Of a stretch of 64,000 bases of DNA, positions 53,565-63,093 are shown one piece after another; position 1 is the stretch's first letter, and every line of letters starts with the position of its first letter. The notes below the pieces were generated by a model, which did not search any database, was not told the origin of the DNA, and saw nothing but the letters and a program-made list of their open reading frames with translations. The DNA lies in NCBI RefSeq assembly GCF_003337215.1, contig NZ_QPIG01000001.1, positions 124,001 through 188,000 on the forward strand, given 5' to 3'. The stretch comes from Oceanihabitans sediminis. GTDB lineage: Bacteria; Bacteroidota; Bacteroidia; Flavobacteriales; Flavobacteriaceae. The translations under genes were made by a program, and so were the position numbers.

Positions 53565-54605
53565 TTATTTCTTATTAGCTAATTGTCCGCAAGCAGCATC
53601 AATATCTTTTCCTCTAGAGCGTCTAACTGTAACTGTTATATTATTGGCTTCTAGTGTAGAAACATACATATCTATAGCTTCTGGGTTTGCTTGTTGAAAC
53701 TCCCCATCATCAATAGGGTTGTATTCTATTAAGTTTACTTTACTTGGAGCAAACTTACAGAACTCTACTAGCGCATCTACATCCTCTATTTTGTCGTTAA
53801 TACCTTGCCAAACTACATACTCGTAGGTAATGCGGTTTTTAGTTTTTTCATACCAATAGACTAAAGCTTCTCGCAGATCTGCTAAAGGAAATGTTTTATT
53901 GAATGGCATGATAGAAGAACGAACAGAATCTCTTGCTGAATGCAAAGAAACTGCTAGTTTAAATCTCACCTCATCATCTGCCATTTTTTTAATCATTTTT
54001 GGCACTCCAGAAGTAGAAACTACAATTCTTTTTGGAGACATACCTAAACCTTCTGGCGAAGTGATTTTATCAATTGCCTTTAGTACGTTATTGTAATTCA
54101 TAAGTGGTTCTCCCATTCCCATGAAAACAATATTACTTAATGGCCTATTGTGGTATAATCTACTCTCATTGTCTATAGCAACTACTTGGTCATAAATTTC
54201 ATCTGGGTTTAGGTTACGCATACGTTTTAAACGTGCTGTTGCACAAAACCTACAATCTAAACTACATCCTACCTGACTAGAAACACATGCTGTTGTTCTG
54301 GTTTTAGTTGGAATTAAAACAGATTCCACAATTAATCCGTCATGTAAACGCACCGCGTTTTTTATAGTACCATCATTACTTTTTTGCATGGTATCTACAC
54401 GAATATGATTGATAACAAAGTTATCTTCTAGCATTTGCCTGGTTTCTTTGGATAGGTTTGTCATATCCTCAAAAGAGTGGGCAGATTTGCTCCACAACCA
54501 CTCGTATACCTGGTTTCCACGGAAAGCTTTTTCTCCTTCTTTTACAAAGAATTCTCTAAGCTGTTCTTTGGTTAATGCTCTTATGTCTTTTTTTGTTGTT
54601 GCCAT
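53565..54605 (-). CDS. rlmN: 23S rRNA/tRNA adenine-C2 methyltransferase RlmN
   Basis: A 346-residue radical-SAM enzyme that methylates A2503 of 23S rRNA and A37 of some tRNAs. The Fe-S motif C114-x3-C118-x2-C121 lies in GCSLDCRFCATA. The GMGEPLMNYNNV segment follows, and the catalytic C-terminal Cys is in AACGQLA (about C339). Normal length; start MATTKKDIRAL. Confidence 0.96.
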   Translation of the reverse strand: MATTKKDIRALTKEQLREFFVKEGEKAFRGNQVYEWLWSKSAHSFEDMTNLSKETRQMLEDNFVINHIRVDTMQKSNDGTIKNAVRLHDGLIVESVLIPTKTRTTACVSSQVGCSLDCRFCATARLKRMRNLNPDEIYDQVVAIDNESRLYHNRPLSNIVFMGMGEPLMNYNNVLKAIDKITSPEGLGMSPKRIVVSTSGVPKMIKKMADDEVRFKLAVSLHSARDSVRSSIMPFNKTFPLADLREALVYWYEKTKNRITYEYVVWQGINDKIEDVDALVEFCKFAPSKVNLIEYNPIDDGEFQQANPEAIDMYVSTLEANNITVTVRRSRGKDIDAACGQLANKK

Positions 54606-54715
54606 TATGATGCAAAAGTAATGAAAGGATTTTCTATGAGCGAATTAGATGAACTGATTTTTTCATTTTAAACTACTAGTTCGTTTTTACTGAAGCTGTT
54701 CTGCCTTAATCTAAA

Positions 54716-54850
54716 CCTCATCGTTAGGTTCGCATTAGTGATTGAACGGTCTGTTTGAGCTCTTTTTATGTTGTTGCACATATGCAACATAAAAAAGCGA
54801 GTAGTGAAAGCACGACGCAACGTAGCCTAAGCGGAGTTGGGTAATGCCAT
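54716..54850. other. Unexplained structured intergenic element
   Basis: A distinctive, less AT-rich stretch in the 294-bp gap between rlmN and queA, with a central perfect hairpin TTTTTATGTTG...CAACATAAAAA (about 54764-54795) around TTGCACATATG. It is flanked by phrases such as TGATTGAACGGTCTGTTTGAG and GCGAGTAGTGAAAGCACGAC. There is no reading frame. I recall similar phrases as dispersed repeats in flavobacterial genomes but cannot verify this. Confidence 0.4.
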
Positions 54851-54855
54851 AAAAA

Positions 54856-54876
54856 AAGCCTCTAAAAAAGAGGCTT
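54856..54876 (-). terminator. Terminator after queA
   Basis: AAGCCTCT-AAAAA-AGAGGCTT with seven Ts on the minus strand, 24 bp past the queA stop. Confidence 0.85.
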
Positions 54877-54899
54877 CGTTTATTTTGTGATTTGCTTTG

Positions 54900-55949
54900 T
54901 TAGATGATTAACATCGCGTCACCGTAGCTATAGAAATTGTATTTTTCTTTGATAGCTTCATCGTATGCTTTTTTGATGAATTCATGTCCTGCAAAGGCCG
55001 AAGCCATCATTAAAAGTGTTGATTTTGGTGTATGGAAGTTGGTAATCATACAGTTTGCAATGCTGAAATCGTATGGAGGGAAGATGAATTTGTTTGTCCA
55101 CCCTTCGAACTCATTTAGGGTTCCGTTTGTAGAAACCGAACTTTCAATGGCGCGCATTGCGGTTGTACCAACTGCACAAATACGTTTTTTATTTAGTTTT
55201 GCCGTGTTGATAATATTTGCTGCTGTTGCATCAATTTTAATTTCTTCACTATCCATTTTGTGCTTAGAAAGATCTTCTACCTCAACAGGGTTAAAAGTTC
55301 CTAAACCTACGTGGAGTGTTACTTCTGCAAAGTTTACTCCTTTAATTTCTAAACGCTTTAAAAGGTGTTTTGAGAAGTGTAAACCTGCTGTTGGTGCTGC
55401 TACAGCCCCTTCGTTTTTAGCAAAAATAGTTTGGTAACGAACTTCATCTTCTGGAGTTACCTCACGGTTTATATATTTAGGTAAAGGAGTTTCACCTAAT
55501 TCATTAAGTTTTCTTCTGAATTCTTGGTAAGATCCATCGTAAAGAAAACGTAGAGTTCTTCCTCTAGAAGTAGTATTATCTATTACCTCTGCTACTAGGG
55601 TTTCGTCTTCACCAAAGTACAGTTTATTACCTATACGAATTTTACGTGCTGGATCTACTAACACATCCCAAAGACGTTGCTCTTCATTAAGTTCTCTTAA
55701 TAAAAATACTTCGATACGTGCTCCGGTTTTTTCTTTATTACCGTATAAACGAGCTGGAAATACTTTTGTGTTGTTAAGTATTAATACATCATCTTCATCA
55801 AAATATTCAATTAGATCTTTAAACATTTTGTGTTCAATGGTTTGTTTTTCTCTGTTTAAAACCATTAAGCGAGATTCATCTCTGTTCTCTGCTGGGAACT
55901 CCGCTAATAACTCATCTGGTAAATCAAACTGGAAGTGAGACAACTTCAT
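54900..55949 (-). CDS. queA: tRNA preQ1(34) S-adenosylmethionine ribosyltransferase-isomerase
   Basis: About 349 residues from ATG 55949 ([20 protein letters not shown], the usual QueA start; five upstream codons are unlikely). It transfers the ribosyl part of SAM to preQ1 in tRNA to make epoxyqueuosine. Family segments are visible: [50 protein letters not shown] and [21 protein letters not shown] (here ITNFHTPKS). No other queuosine gene is nearby. Confidence 0.96.
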   Translation of the reverse strand: MKLSHFQFDLPDELLAEFPAENRDESRLMVLNREKQTIEHKMFKDLIEYFDEDDVLILNNTKVFPARLYGNKEKTGARIEVFLLRELNEEQRLWDVLVDPARKIRIGNKLYFGEDETLVAEVIDNTTSRGRTLRFLYDGSYQEFRRKLNELGETPLPKYINREVTPEDEVRYQTIFAKNEGAVAAPTAGLHFSKHLLKRLEIKGVNFAEVTLHVGLGTFNPVEVEDLSKHKMDSEEIKIDATAANIINTAKLNKKRICAVGTTAMRAIESSVSTNGTLNEFEGWTNKFIFPPYDFSIANCMITNFHTPKSTLLMMASAFAGHEFIKKAYDEAIKEKYNFYSYGDAMLII

Positions 55950-56048
55950 TTTAAAATTCTGCATGTAGTAATAATTAGATTATGTAATGTAGTTTACAAG
56001 ATTGCAAATATACAATCTCAAAGTAGGCGTTGTCAAGTAAATAGCCAA

Positions 56049-57281
56049 TTATCTTTTAAAAATTTTAAAGCCGATAGCATTTAAGTCGTCCCAAAATGTA
56101 GGGTAGGATTTTGAAACCACAGAAGCGTCTTGAATAATGATTGGTATTTTTAATGCTAAAGGCGCAAAAGCCATAGCCATCCTATGATCTTGGTAGGTTG
56201 CAATTTCTATATTTTCTTTTAAAGAAGCGCAAGTTTCTATGCTAAGGGAGCTATTTGTTATTTGAACCTTACCTCCTAATTTTTCTATTTCAGTTTTTAA
56301 AGCAACCAACCTGTCTGTTTCCTTGATTTTTAAAGTATGAAGACCGGTTAATTCACAAGCTAAACCTAATCCTAAACAAGTAACAGCAACAGTTTGTGCT
56401 ATATCTGGCGAATTTTTTAAGTCTAAACTTATAGTGGATTGAGAGTTAGTTTCTGAAACTTTTTTAAGAAGTAATCCTTGCGGAAGAAAAATAGTTTCCA
56501 CTCCAAATTTCTTATAAATTTCTACTAAGGAAGCATCTCCTTGCAGAGAGTTTTCTTTATAGTAAGCTAAGCTAATTTCTGTTCCAGCTTTACTCATCGC
56601 AATAATACTATAATAATAGGAAGCAGAAGACCAATCGGATTCTACCACAAAGGTTTTATCACGGATTGTAGCTTTTGGTTTTACCTTAATAGTATTACCT
56701 ATAAAACTTGTTTCCACTCCAATTCCCTGAAGTAAAGTCAAGGTCATGTTTATATATGGAATCGAGGTTATTTCGCCTTCTAGTGTAAGTTTTAATCCGT
56801 TCTCCAGCTTTGGTGCAATTAGTAATAATGCCGAAATATATTGACTACTAACATTTGCTTGGAGGTTGACTTTATTTTTAAATATTTTCTTTCCTTTTAT
56901 TTTTATTGGAGGAAAGCCTTCGTTTTTTAAATAAACTACTTCTACACCAAGTTGCTGAAGCGCATCCACCAAAATTGCAATGGGTCTTTCTTGCATTCTA
57001 GAAGAGCCTGTAAGTATAACTTCTCTATTTTGTTGAATAGAAAAATAAGCCGTTAGGAAACGCATAGCTGTTCCGGCATGGTGAACATCTATTTCATTGC
57101 AATCTACCTGCAAAGCTTCTTGCATGACTTTAGAATCATCTGAATTAGAAAGGTTTTCTATTTTCAGATTAGGATATAAAGCCTGCAACAACAGTAATCT
57201 GTTAGATTCACTTTTAGAACCCGTGATATCGATTTTTAGATTTCGATGTATAATTTCAGATTTATGTAGTTGCAGATTCAT
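56049..57281 (-). CDS. aroA: 3-phosphoshikimate 1-carboxyvinyltransferase
   Basis: A 410-residue EPSP synthase, sixth step of chorismate synthesis. Motifs: GSKSESNRLLLLQAL (substrate loop), HHAGTAMRFLTAYF, GSSRMQERPI, ADWSSASYYYS-like ESDWSSASYYYS, KETDRLVALKTEIEKLGG and DHRMAMAFAPLAL. The GTAMRFL reading differs from the usual NAGTAMRP (Phe for Pro). It is slightly shorter than the 430-residue average, which is common in Bacteroidetes. Confidence 0.95.
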   Translation of the reverse strand: MNLQLHKSEIIHRNLKIDITGSKSESNRLLLLQALYPNLKIENLSNSDDSKVMQEALQVDCNEIDVHHAGTAMRFLTAYFSIQQNREVILTGSSRMQERPIAILVDALQQLGVEVVYLKNEGFPPIKIKGKKIFKNKVNLQANVSSQYISALLLIAPKLENGLKLTLEGEITSIPYINMTLTLLQGIGVETSFIGNTIKVKPKATIRDKTFVVESDWSSASYYYSIIAMSKAGTEISLAYYKENSLQGDASLVEIYKKFGVETIFLPQGLLLKKVSETNSQSTISLDLKNSPDIAQTVAVTCLGLGLACELTGLHTLKIKETDRLVALKTEIEKLGGKVQITNSSLSIETCASLKENIEIATYQDHRMAMAFAPLALKIPIIIQDASVVSKSYPTFWDDLNAIGFKIFKR

Positions 57282-57291
57282 ATTAAAAAAG

Positions 57292-57311
57292 ATTCCTGCT
57301 TTCGCAGGAAT
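57292..57311. repeat. Palindrome ATTCCTGC-N4-GCAGGAAT, terminator-like
   Basis: A perfect 8-base-arm palindrome with a TTTC loop in the 36-bp gap between aroA and the MazG-like gene. On the minus strand it is followed by TCTTTTTT, so it can also end transcription of the MazG-like gene. It is the best-formed member of the TTCC...GGAA set. Confidence 0.7.
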
Positions 57312-57317
57312 TTTTAA

Positions 57318-57644
57318 TTATTTTAATTTTTCGTTATTATGGTGACGGTCGTGATCGCGTTTGGTTTTTAAGTCTAACTTTTTATCGAAAGCCTCTTGTA
57401 AATCTACTCCCGTTTGGTTTGCAAGACATAAAACTACAAACATAACGTCTGCTAGCTCTTCCCCTAGGTCTTTATTTTTATCGCTTTCTTTTTCACTTTG
57501 TTCCCCATAACGTCTTGCTATAATTCGCGCTACCTCACCTACTTCTTCGGTAAGTTGCGCCATATTTGTAAGCTCGTTAAAATAACGAACGCCATGGTTT
57601 TTAATCCAATTATCGACTTCTAATTGTGCGTTTTTTATATTCAT
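57318..57644 (-). CDS. MazG-like nucleotide pyrophosphohydrolase
   Basis: A 108-residue single-domain protein. The alpha-helical NTP pyrophosphatase pattern ExxE...ExxD is seen: LTEEVGEVARIIARR and KDLGEELADVMFVVLCLAN. It hydrolyses (d)NTPs to monophosphates, possibly for house-cleaning. It lies 2 bp after the DUF3857 gene and 36 bp before aroA on the same strand. Confidence 0.88.
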   Translation of the reverse strand: MNIKNAQLEVDNWIKNHGVRYFNELTNMAQLTEEVGEVARIIARRYGEQSEKESDKNKDLGEELADVMFVVLCLANQTGVDLQEAFDKKLDLKTKRDHDRHHNNEKLK

Positions 57645-57646
57645 AA

Positions 57647-59665
57647 TTATCCTTTTTTAAGCACTACCTTTTCAAGTTCTTTTTCTACTTTAAGCTGATA
57701 AAACTGTTTAAACTGCTCATAATCTGAAGCAAGAACTAAACTTTTGTTTAAGTCTAAAGATACAGTAAACTGTAGTATATTTCCTTTTTGATTAGATAAA
57801 AAAGTGTATTCTCCTTCTGTACCATTGAACTGGATTTTACTACTTTCTGGTAAAGTATCCACAACATATCCTTCAGGAAGTTGCATATTTATAATATACT
57901 TATCTGAAAATGGGTAAACAAAATCTATTGGATAGTTTCTGGTATCTTCTTTGAAAGGGTTTTCTTTAGATGCAAAAAACAACATCGGACTAAAATACAC
58001 CTTGTCTCCTATTTCTTCTAAAGCACTTTCTAGGTGAAAGTCATAAGTTTGCAAAATAGGCTTAGACAAGTCTTTAACATTCTTGTTATCATATTCTAAA
58101 ACTTCTAAGGCACCTCTGTTTTTTTCTAAGCTTGCCATCATTTCTTCCTTATTGAAGTTATGATATTTGTTTCTAAACCTAGCAGCTTGGTAATTTGTTA
58201 AATGGTTTCTAACTTTTCCTGTAGCAGACAAGTCTTCATTTAATTTTATACTTATAGAAACCATTTCTCGAGAAGACACTTTTGGTATTAGCTCTACCCA
58301 TTCTGATGTACCGTTTTCTCTGATTAATCTTCCTAACCAGTTTAATGTTTTTGATGGAAGAATATTTGCTGTTGTATAATGCTCTGAAGCATCTAAATAA
58401 ACAACACCTCCGTTTAACTCTGCTGCACAAATAACATAATTAAAACCTGAGCGAGTTGGAAGTAAAGGTATCCCGTTACTTTTAGTACTTACTAGGATAG
58501 GATTTGCTTCAATTCCTGCATAACGCAACATAGAAACTAGCATTAAGTTGATATCTGCAATATTACCAACTCCTTCTCTATAGGCTTTTGCAACACCTAA
58601 ATCGGTTGTATAGCCATGCAAATCATTCCATTTAACTTTAGCTTTTACAAAGTCGAAAATTAATGCAGTCTTTTCTTCTGGGCTACTAACCGAAGCTATT
58701 AAAGCATCTATATCTTTTTTAAAGTATCCTGTTTTATTTAATTCGCCTCCAAAGTCGGAATTATCATAAATTGTTTTAGTTACTTTATCCCAAGAAGTTG
58801 CAAGGTTCTTTATAGGTTCTCCTGGATACTGAATAGATTGTAATTCTAAAATTAATTTAGATTGATAGTTTCCTAAGTTATCTACATATTCTTCTCCTTT
58901 TAATGCTGGAATATTATCTAAACTTGCTGAAACAACATTATCTACATAATCGATAGTAGATTTATTAGTTGTTGATGCTGTTACAACTCTATTTGAAATA
59001 TTTCTTTCTTTTGAAGATATAGTAAAACTATTGGTAGCTTTTGTATTAGTAAATTTAGGAATATAACTAGCTCTTGGGTTTAACAGCGTTTGGTACAGGT
59101 AATATTCTGGTGTTTTTAATTCGAAATCTAGTTTTTTTATTGGAATTGATTGCTGAAATGGAATATCATCAATACCTGTAAAAGGAGATACTATGGTATA
59201 TCTGTACTCAATTACAGAACCTTCTTTAACAATAGGCATGGTGAATTTTGTAGTTTCCCAGTATTTATTTGTAGCTTCTTCAAAAATACCATTACTTCTA
59301 AGCTTATCTTCTTCTATTTTTTTGCCGTTTAAGTTATAGGTTACAGCTTTTAAGCCTATTAGTTTTTCTTTAGAATCATTAGAACTACCTACATACAGTC
59401 TAACAAATTTTGTTGCTTGATCAAATCCGTCTTTATTATAAATTTTAATTCGTTCATGGATTTCATTTTTTTGCATAAACCCTTTTCCTTGTTGGAAATC
59501 GAAATAAATTTTTTGACTTCTGTACAATACCGTTGCGTTTGCTTCGGGGTTAGTTGGGTTGGCTTTTTCTGTCAGCTCTTCTTTACTTACCTTACCAAAT
59601 TTATAGTCCTGAGCAAATGCTACCTGACTAACTATTAAGGCTACAATAAATACTATTTTTTTCAT
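57647..59665 (-). CDS. DUF3857 protein with degenerate transglutaminase domain
   Basis: A 672-residue secreted or periplasmic protein with a signal peptide (1-18, ending VAFAQ). An N-terminal DUF3857 beta domain (about 45-230) precedes a transglutaminase-like domain (about 300-440) and C-terminal beta segments. The usual catalytic Cys position reads GNIADINLMLVSMLRYAG (Ile for Cys), and the His position reads FNYVICAA (Tyr), so it is probably not catalytic. It forms a tandem pair with the upstream paralogue (4 bp gap). Function unknown. Confidence 0.85.
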   Translation of the reverse strand: MKKIVFIVALIVSQVAFAQDYKFGKVSKEELTEKANPTNPEANATVLYRSQKIYFDFQQGKGFMQKNEIHERIKIYNKDGFDQATKFVRLYVGSSNDSKEKLIGLKAVTYNLNGKKIEEDKLRSNGIFEEATNKYWETTKFTMPIVKEGSVIEYRYTIVSPFTGIDDIPFQQSIPIKKLDFELKTPEYYLYQTLLNPRASYIPKFTNTKATNSFTISSKERNISNRVVTASTTNKSTIDYVDNVVSASLDNIPALKGEEYVDNLGNYQSKLILELQSIQYPGEPIKNLATSWDKVTKTIYDNSDFGGELNKTGYFKKDIDALIASVSSPEEKTALIFDFVKAKVKWNDLHGYTTDLGVAKAYREGVGNIADINLMLVSMLRYAGIEANPILVSTKSNGIPLLPTRSGFNYVICAAELNGGVVYLDASEHYTTANILPSKTLNWLGRLIRENGTSEWVELIPKVSSREMVSISIKLNEDLSATGKVRNHLTNYQAARFRNKYHNFNKEEMMASLEKNRGALEVLEYDNKNVKDLSKPILQTYDFHLESALEEIGDKVYFSPMLFFASKENPFKEDTRNYPIDFVYPFSDKYIINMQLPEGYVVDTLPESSKIQFNGTEGEYTFLSNQKGNILQFTVSLDLNKSLVLASDYEQFKQFYQLKVEKELEKVVLKKG

Positions 59666-59669
59666 ATGA

Positions 59670-61577
59670 TTAGGGTTTGGTTTTTAATACTATTTTTGAT
59701 TTATCTTGCTTTACTACGCTTAACCAAAACGATCTAAATTCTTTATACTCGTCTTTAGTATAAGCACCTTTATTTAATACAAACTTACGATGGTATAGTA
59801 GTTTGTTATTTTCAATAGAAACACTCGCAATATATTCCCCGAATTTGTTTTTTATTGAAACCGGATTCATTGTAGCTTCTACCTCTAATGTTTCAGGAAT
59901 TTCGATAATATATTCATCTATATCTGTAAATCCTCTTTCTACTTCAAAAGGTAAATTTCTGTCTTTATAACGCTTTGGTGCGGTTTCAATTCTATTAAAC
60001 ATATTAGGCTGCAACAATAGTCTATCTCCTGTTTTCACAGCATATCTAGCAGCTTTAAGTTCCACTTCTTCGATAAATACTATACTATCTTTATTATTTG
60101 TAAAGTCTAAAGAGTTTATTTCTAAGTTATTTATATAATTCCAATAGTCTTTATAGTATAGTTGTTGGTTTTTTTCTGTTTCGTTTTGCACCCCTTCATG
60201 ACTTCCGTATTGTGTTCCATAAGAATTCATAACTACTTGGGCTTCTAAACTTCCTTCAGCATCTAATTTAATAGTTGCTTTTGTGTCTAATAAGTTTTCT
60301 TCTGTTTTATAAGATTTTGTTCGTACTATTTCACCTCCTTCTGGCTTGATTAATAATACATCCCTATCATCTGTAAAGTTTGCTGTATAACCAAACGGCA
60401 CTGTTTGACTAGTACATTCTAGAAATATATAATCGGATTTATTAGGGACTGTTAGAATGACATGGTTTCCTTGTAAAGAAGAAAAGGAATCGTCTATATT
60501 TCTTAGGTTAGAATCTCCATAAACCACCGTATAATAGGATGGCACTCCCACCTCTTGCAGTAATGCCATGGTGTAATTGGTAAGTCCTTTGCAATCTCCG
60601 TAACCTAGTCTATCTACATCACTAGCTAGCATTGGTTTCCATCCTCCAATTCCAACCTGAATACTAATATATCTGGTTTTATCTTGCATATAATTATATA
60701 CAATCTTCGCCTTTTCTATATCTGTTTCTGCATTTGCAGTTAAGGCTTTAATTTCATCTTTAACTGCTTGTGGCAATTCTTGGGTTCCAGCTATAAGCTT
60801 ATCGTTCATCCATTTTCCAAAATCTTGCCAGTTAGAATTTACTCCTTTTACACCTTTCATACTAAACTCCTTTAGAGTTGCTTTAACAGAAGGGACTATT
60901 TTAGCAAAGGACGGACTGTATTGTTCTGGTTTAATTGCTTTTAAGTTCTTGGCTTGGAAGCTATATTCGGAAAGAACATCTATGTTGTAGTTTTCTAAGT
61001 TTTCGGTTTTTAAACTTATTTCTACATTAGAATCATTAATAATAGTATAGGTACTATTTTCAACACTTGTGTAATACCCGTCTAAAGGATACCAACTTGG
61101 AAGGTTTACAGTGAAAGAAGTTTCGTATTCCTCGATATATTCAATTGTGTATGGATAATTTGTTGGTGTATAATCTAGATATTTAATTCTAGAATCGGAA
61201 TACAGTGAAAATCCGTCTACAGCATTGGCATCTGAAAACTTGTTTTTTCTTATTTTTTTTATTTCTTTCCCATAAGCATTGTAAACAATAGCTTCTAGTT
61301 TTTTTATATTTACATTCTCATCGTAATGTAAATAAGCATTAACTTTAGAGTTTCCACTAGAATTTAGGATTGTTACAACGCGCCTTTGTTTAACAAGGAT
61401 TTTATCATATTTTAAAACTTCAATACTTAAATCATTTTGCCTAACAATGGCATTTGCATTCTCTCTTAAACTAGAGTCAATAATTAAGGATTGTAACGAA
61501 AATTCTTGTGCTGTAGATGAGAAAACAAGCAACAGAAAGAAAAAATTTAATGTTGATTTAATAGCTGTAAATTTTAT
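59670..61577 (-). CDS. DUF3857 transglutaminase-like protein with no standard start codon
   Basis: About 635 residues. DUF3857 (about 45-215) is followed by a transglutaminase domain with an apparently intact triad (YGDCKGLTNYTMALL and LQGNHVIL, then a downstream acidic residue). A normal signal peptide (KFTAIKSTLNFFFLLLVFSSTAQ) is encoded, but its first codon is ATA at 61577. The only later standard start is TTG 61532, inside the signal's hydrophobic core. Either ATA is used, the start has mutated, or a base is wrong. An in-frame stop lies close upstream. It lies 4 bp before the degenerate paralogue. Confidence 0.75.
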   Translation of the reverse strand: MKFTAIKSTLNFFFLLLVFSSTAQEFSLQSLIIDSSLRENANAIVRQNDLSIEVLKYDKILVKQRRVVTILNSSGNSKVNAYLHYDENVNIKKLEAIVYNAYGKEIKKIRKNKFSDANAVDGFSLYSDSRIKYLDYTPTNYPYTIEYIEEYETSFTVNLPSWYPLDGYYTSVENSTYTIINDSNVEISLKTENLENYNIDVLSEYSFQAKNLKAIKPEQYSPSFAKIVPSVKATLKEFSMKGVKGVNSNWQDFGKWMNDKLIAGTQELPQAVKDEIKALTANAETDIEKAKIVYNYMQDKTRYISIQVGIGGWKPMLASDVDRLGYGDCKGLTNYTMALLQEVGVPSYYTVVYGDSNLRNIDDSFSSLQGNHVILTVPNKSDYIFLECTSQTVPFGYTANFTDDRDVLLIKPEGGEIVRTKSYKTEENLLDTKATIKLDAEGSLEAQVVMNSYGTQYGSHEGVQNETEKNQQLYYKDYWNYINNLEINSLDFTNNKDSIVFIEEVELKAARYAVKTGDRLLLQPNMFNRIETAPKRYKDRNLPFEVERGFTDIDEYIIEIPETLEVEATMNPVSIKNKFGEYIASVSIENNKLLYHRKFVLNKGAYTKDEYKEFRSFWLSVVKQDKSKIVLKTKP

Positions 61578-61631
61578 GGAGTTAAAAACAAAAATATTAA
61601 TTTAAAGTTTTCACACAAATTTGACAACTAT

Positions 61632-62081
61632 TTATTTGTTTTCTGTATCAATAATTATGGTTACTGGACCATCATTTAATAGTTCCACTTTCATATCTGC
61701 ACCAAATTCACCTGTTTGCACTTTTTTTCCTAAATCTTTTTCAATCTGTGCAACGAAGGATTCGTATAAAGGAATAGCAATATCTGGTTTGGCAGCCTTA
61801 ATATAACTTGGTCTATTTCCTTTTTTGGTATTTGCGTGTAAAGTGAATTGAGATACCACAATTGCATCGCCACTACTAGCCATTAGTGAATTATTCATAA
61901 CACCATCGGCATCATTAAAAATTCGAAGATTCACAATTTTGTTGGATAACCACTTTATATCTACTTGGGTGTCTTCTGCCACAATGCCCAAAAGAATTAA
62001 AAGTCCTTGTTGTATTGAAGCAACTTTTTCTCCTTCAATAGTAACACTTGCATGGGCAACTCTTTGAATTACTGCTTTCAT
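61632..62081 (-). CDS. dtd: D-aminoacyl-tRNA deacylase
   Basis: A 149-residue DTD enzyme that removes D-amino acids from mischarged tRNA. Conserved segments: MKAVIQRVAHASVTIEG, LLILLGI, KIVNLRIFND, DAIVVSQFTLHANTKKGNRPSY (SQFTL catalytic strand) and the Gly-Pro motif in NDGPVTIIID. It lies 23 bp after rsgA on the same strand. Normal length. Confidence 0.95.
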   Translation of the reverse strand: MKAVIQRVAHASVTIEGEKVASIQQGLLILLGIVAEDTQVDIKWLSNKIVNLRIFNDADGVMNNSLMASSGDAIVVSQFTLHANTKKGNRPSYIKAAKPDIAIPLYESFVAQIEKDLGKKVQTGEFGADMKVELLNDGPVTIIIDTENK

Positions 62082-62104
62082 TTAAGTAAGAACACTAAAG
62101 TATT

Positions 62105-63049
62105 TTAATTATAATTATCGGTTCTGTAGTGCTCGTCTTCCCCTTCGATAATGCTTACATAGCTACGGTAACGTGAATAAGCTATTTCATCTTTATCAAC
62201 AGCATCTTTAATAGCACATTTTGGCTCTTCAATATGCAAACAATTATTGAATTTACAATTCTGCTTTATTGCGAAGAACTCTGGAAAATAATCACTTATT
62301 TCTTCCTTTTCCATATCTACAACACCAAAACCTTTTATACCTGGAGTATCAATAATTTTAGCGTCAAAACTTAAATCGAACATCTCTGCAAAAGTAGTTG
62401 TATGTTGCCCTTGGCTGTGTTGTACAGAAATTTCTTTGGTTTTAAGGTCTAATCCTGGTTCTATAGCGTTTACTAAAGTGGACTTACCTACTCCCGAGTG
62501 ACCAGCAAACATACTTACTTTTCCATGCATCATAGCTTTTACCTTATCTACATTTTTGCCGGTTTCGGCCGAAATACCAATACATTCGTAGCCAATAGAC
62601 CTATAAACATGCGCTAAGTATCTAACCTCATCTAGAGTTTCTTTACTATAAGCATCTATCTTATTAAAAAGCAAAACTGTTTTTATTGAATATGCTTCGG
62701 TGGTAACTAAAAAGCGATCAATAAAGGAAGTGAATGTAGGAGGATTATCTATTGTAACTAATAAAAATACCTGATCAATATTGGCAGCAATAACATGGGT
62801 TTGCTTAGAAAGATTTACAGACTTTCTTACAATATAATTTTTTCTATCGTGAATGGAATGAATAACACCTGTTTCTTCATCGTTTTTTGTTTCTAATTCA
62901 AACTCAACAACATCTCCAACTGCTATGGGGTTGGTACTTCTAATACCTTGCAATCTAAACTTTCCTTTTATTCTGCACAGGTAGGTTGCACCCAAATCTG
63001 TTTTTACAGTGTACCAACTTCCGGTAGATTTATAAACTAGTCCTATCAT
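62105..63049 (-). CDS. rsgA: Ribosome small-subunit GTPase RsgA
   Basis: A 314-residue circularly permuted GTPase. An N-terminal OB fold is followed by G4 NKID, then G1 GHSGVGKST (in MFAGHSGVGKSTLVNAI), then G3 DTPGI. The C-terminal zinc-binding segment is CKFNNCLHIEEPKCAIK. It helps 30S subunit maturation. It sits between dtd and the DAHP synthase gene. Confidence 0.96.
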   Translation of the reverse strand: MIGLVYKSTGSWYTVKTDLGATYLCRIKGKFRLQGIRSTNPIAVGDVVEFELETKNDEETGVIHSIHDRKNYIVRKSVNLSKQTHVIAANIDQVFLLVTIDNPPTFTSFIDRFLVTTEAYSIKTVLLFNKIDAYSKETLDEVRYLAHVYRSIGYECIGISAETGKNVDKVKAMMHGKVSMFAGHSGVGKSTLVNAIEPGLDLKTKEISVQHSQGQHTTTFAEMFDLSFDAKIIDTPGIKGFGVVDMEKEEISDYFPEFFAIKQNCKFNNCLHIEEPKCAIKDAVDKDEIAYSRYRSYVSIIEGEDEHYRTDNYN

Positions 63050-63093
63050 TCTTACAAAGATGCTATTATTAAATTAAAAAGTAAATATACAAA

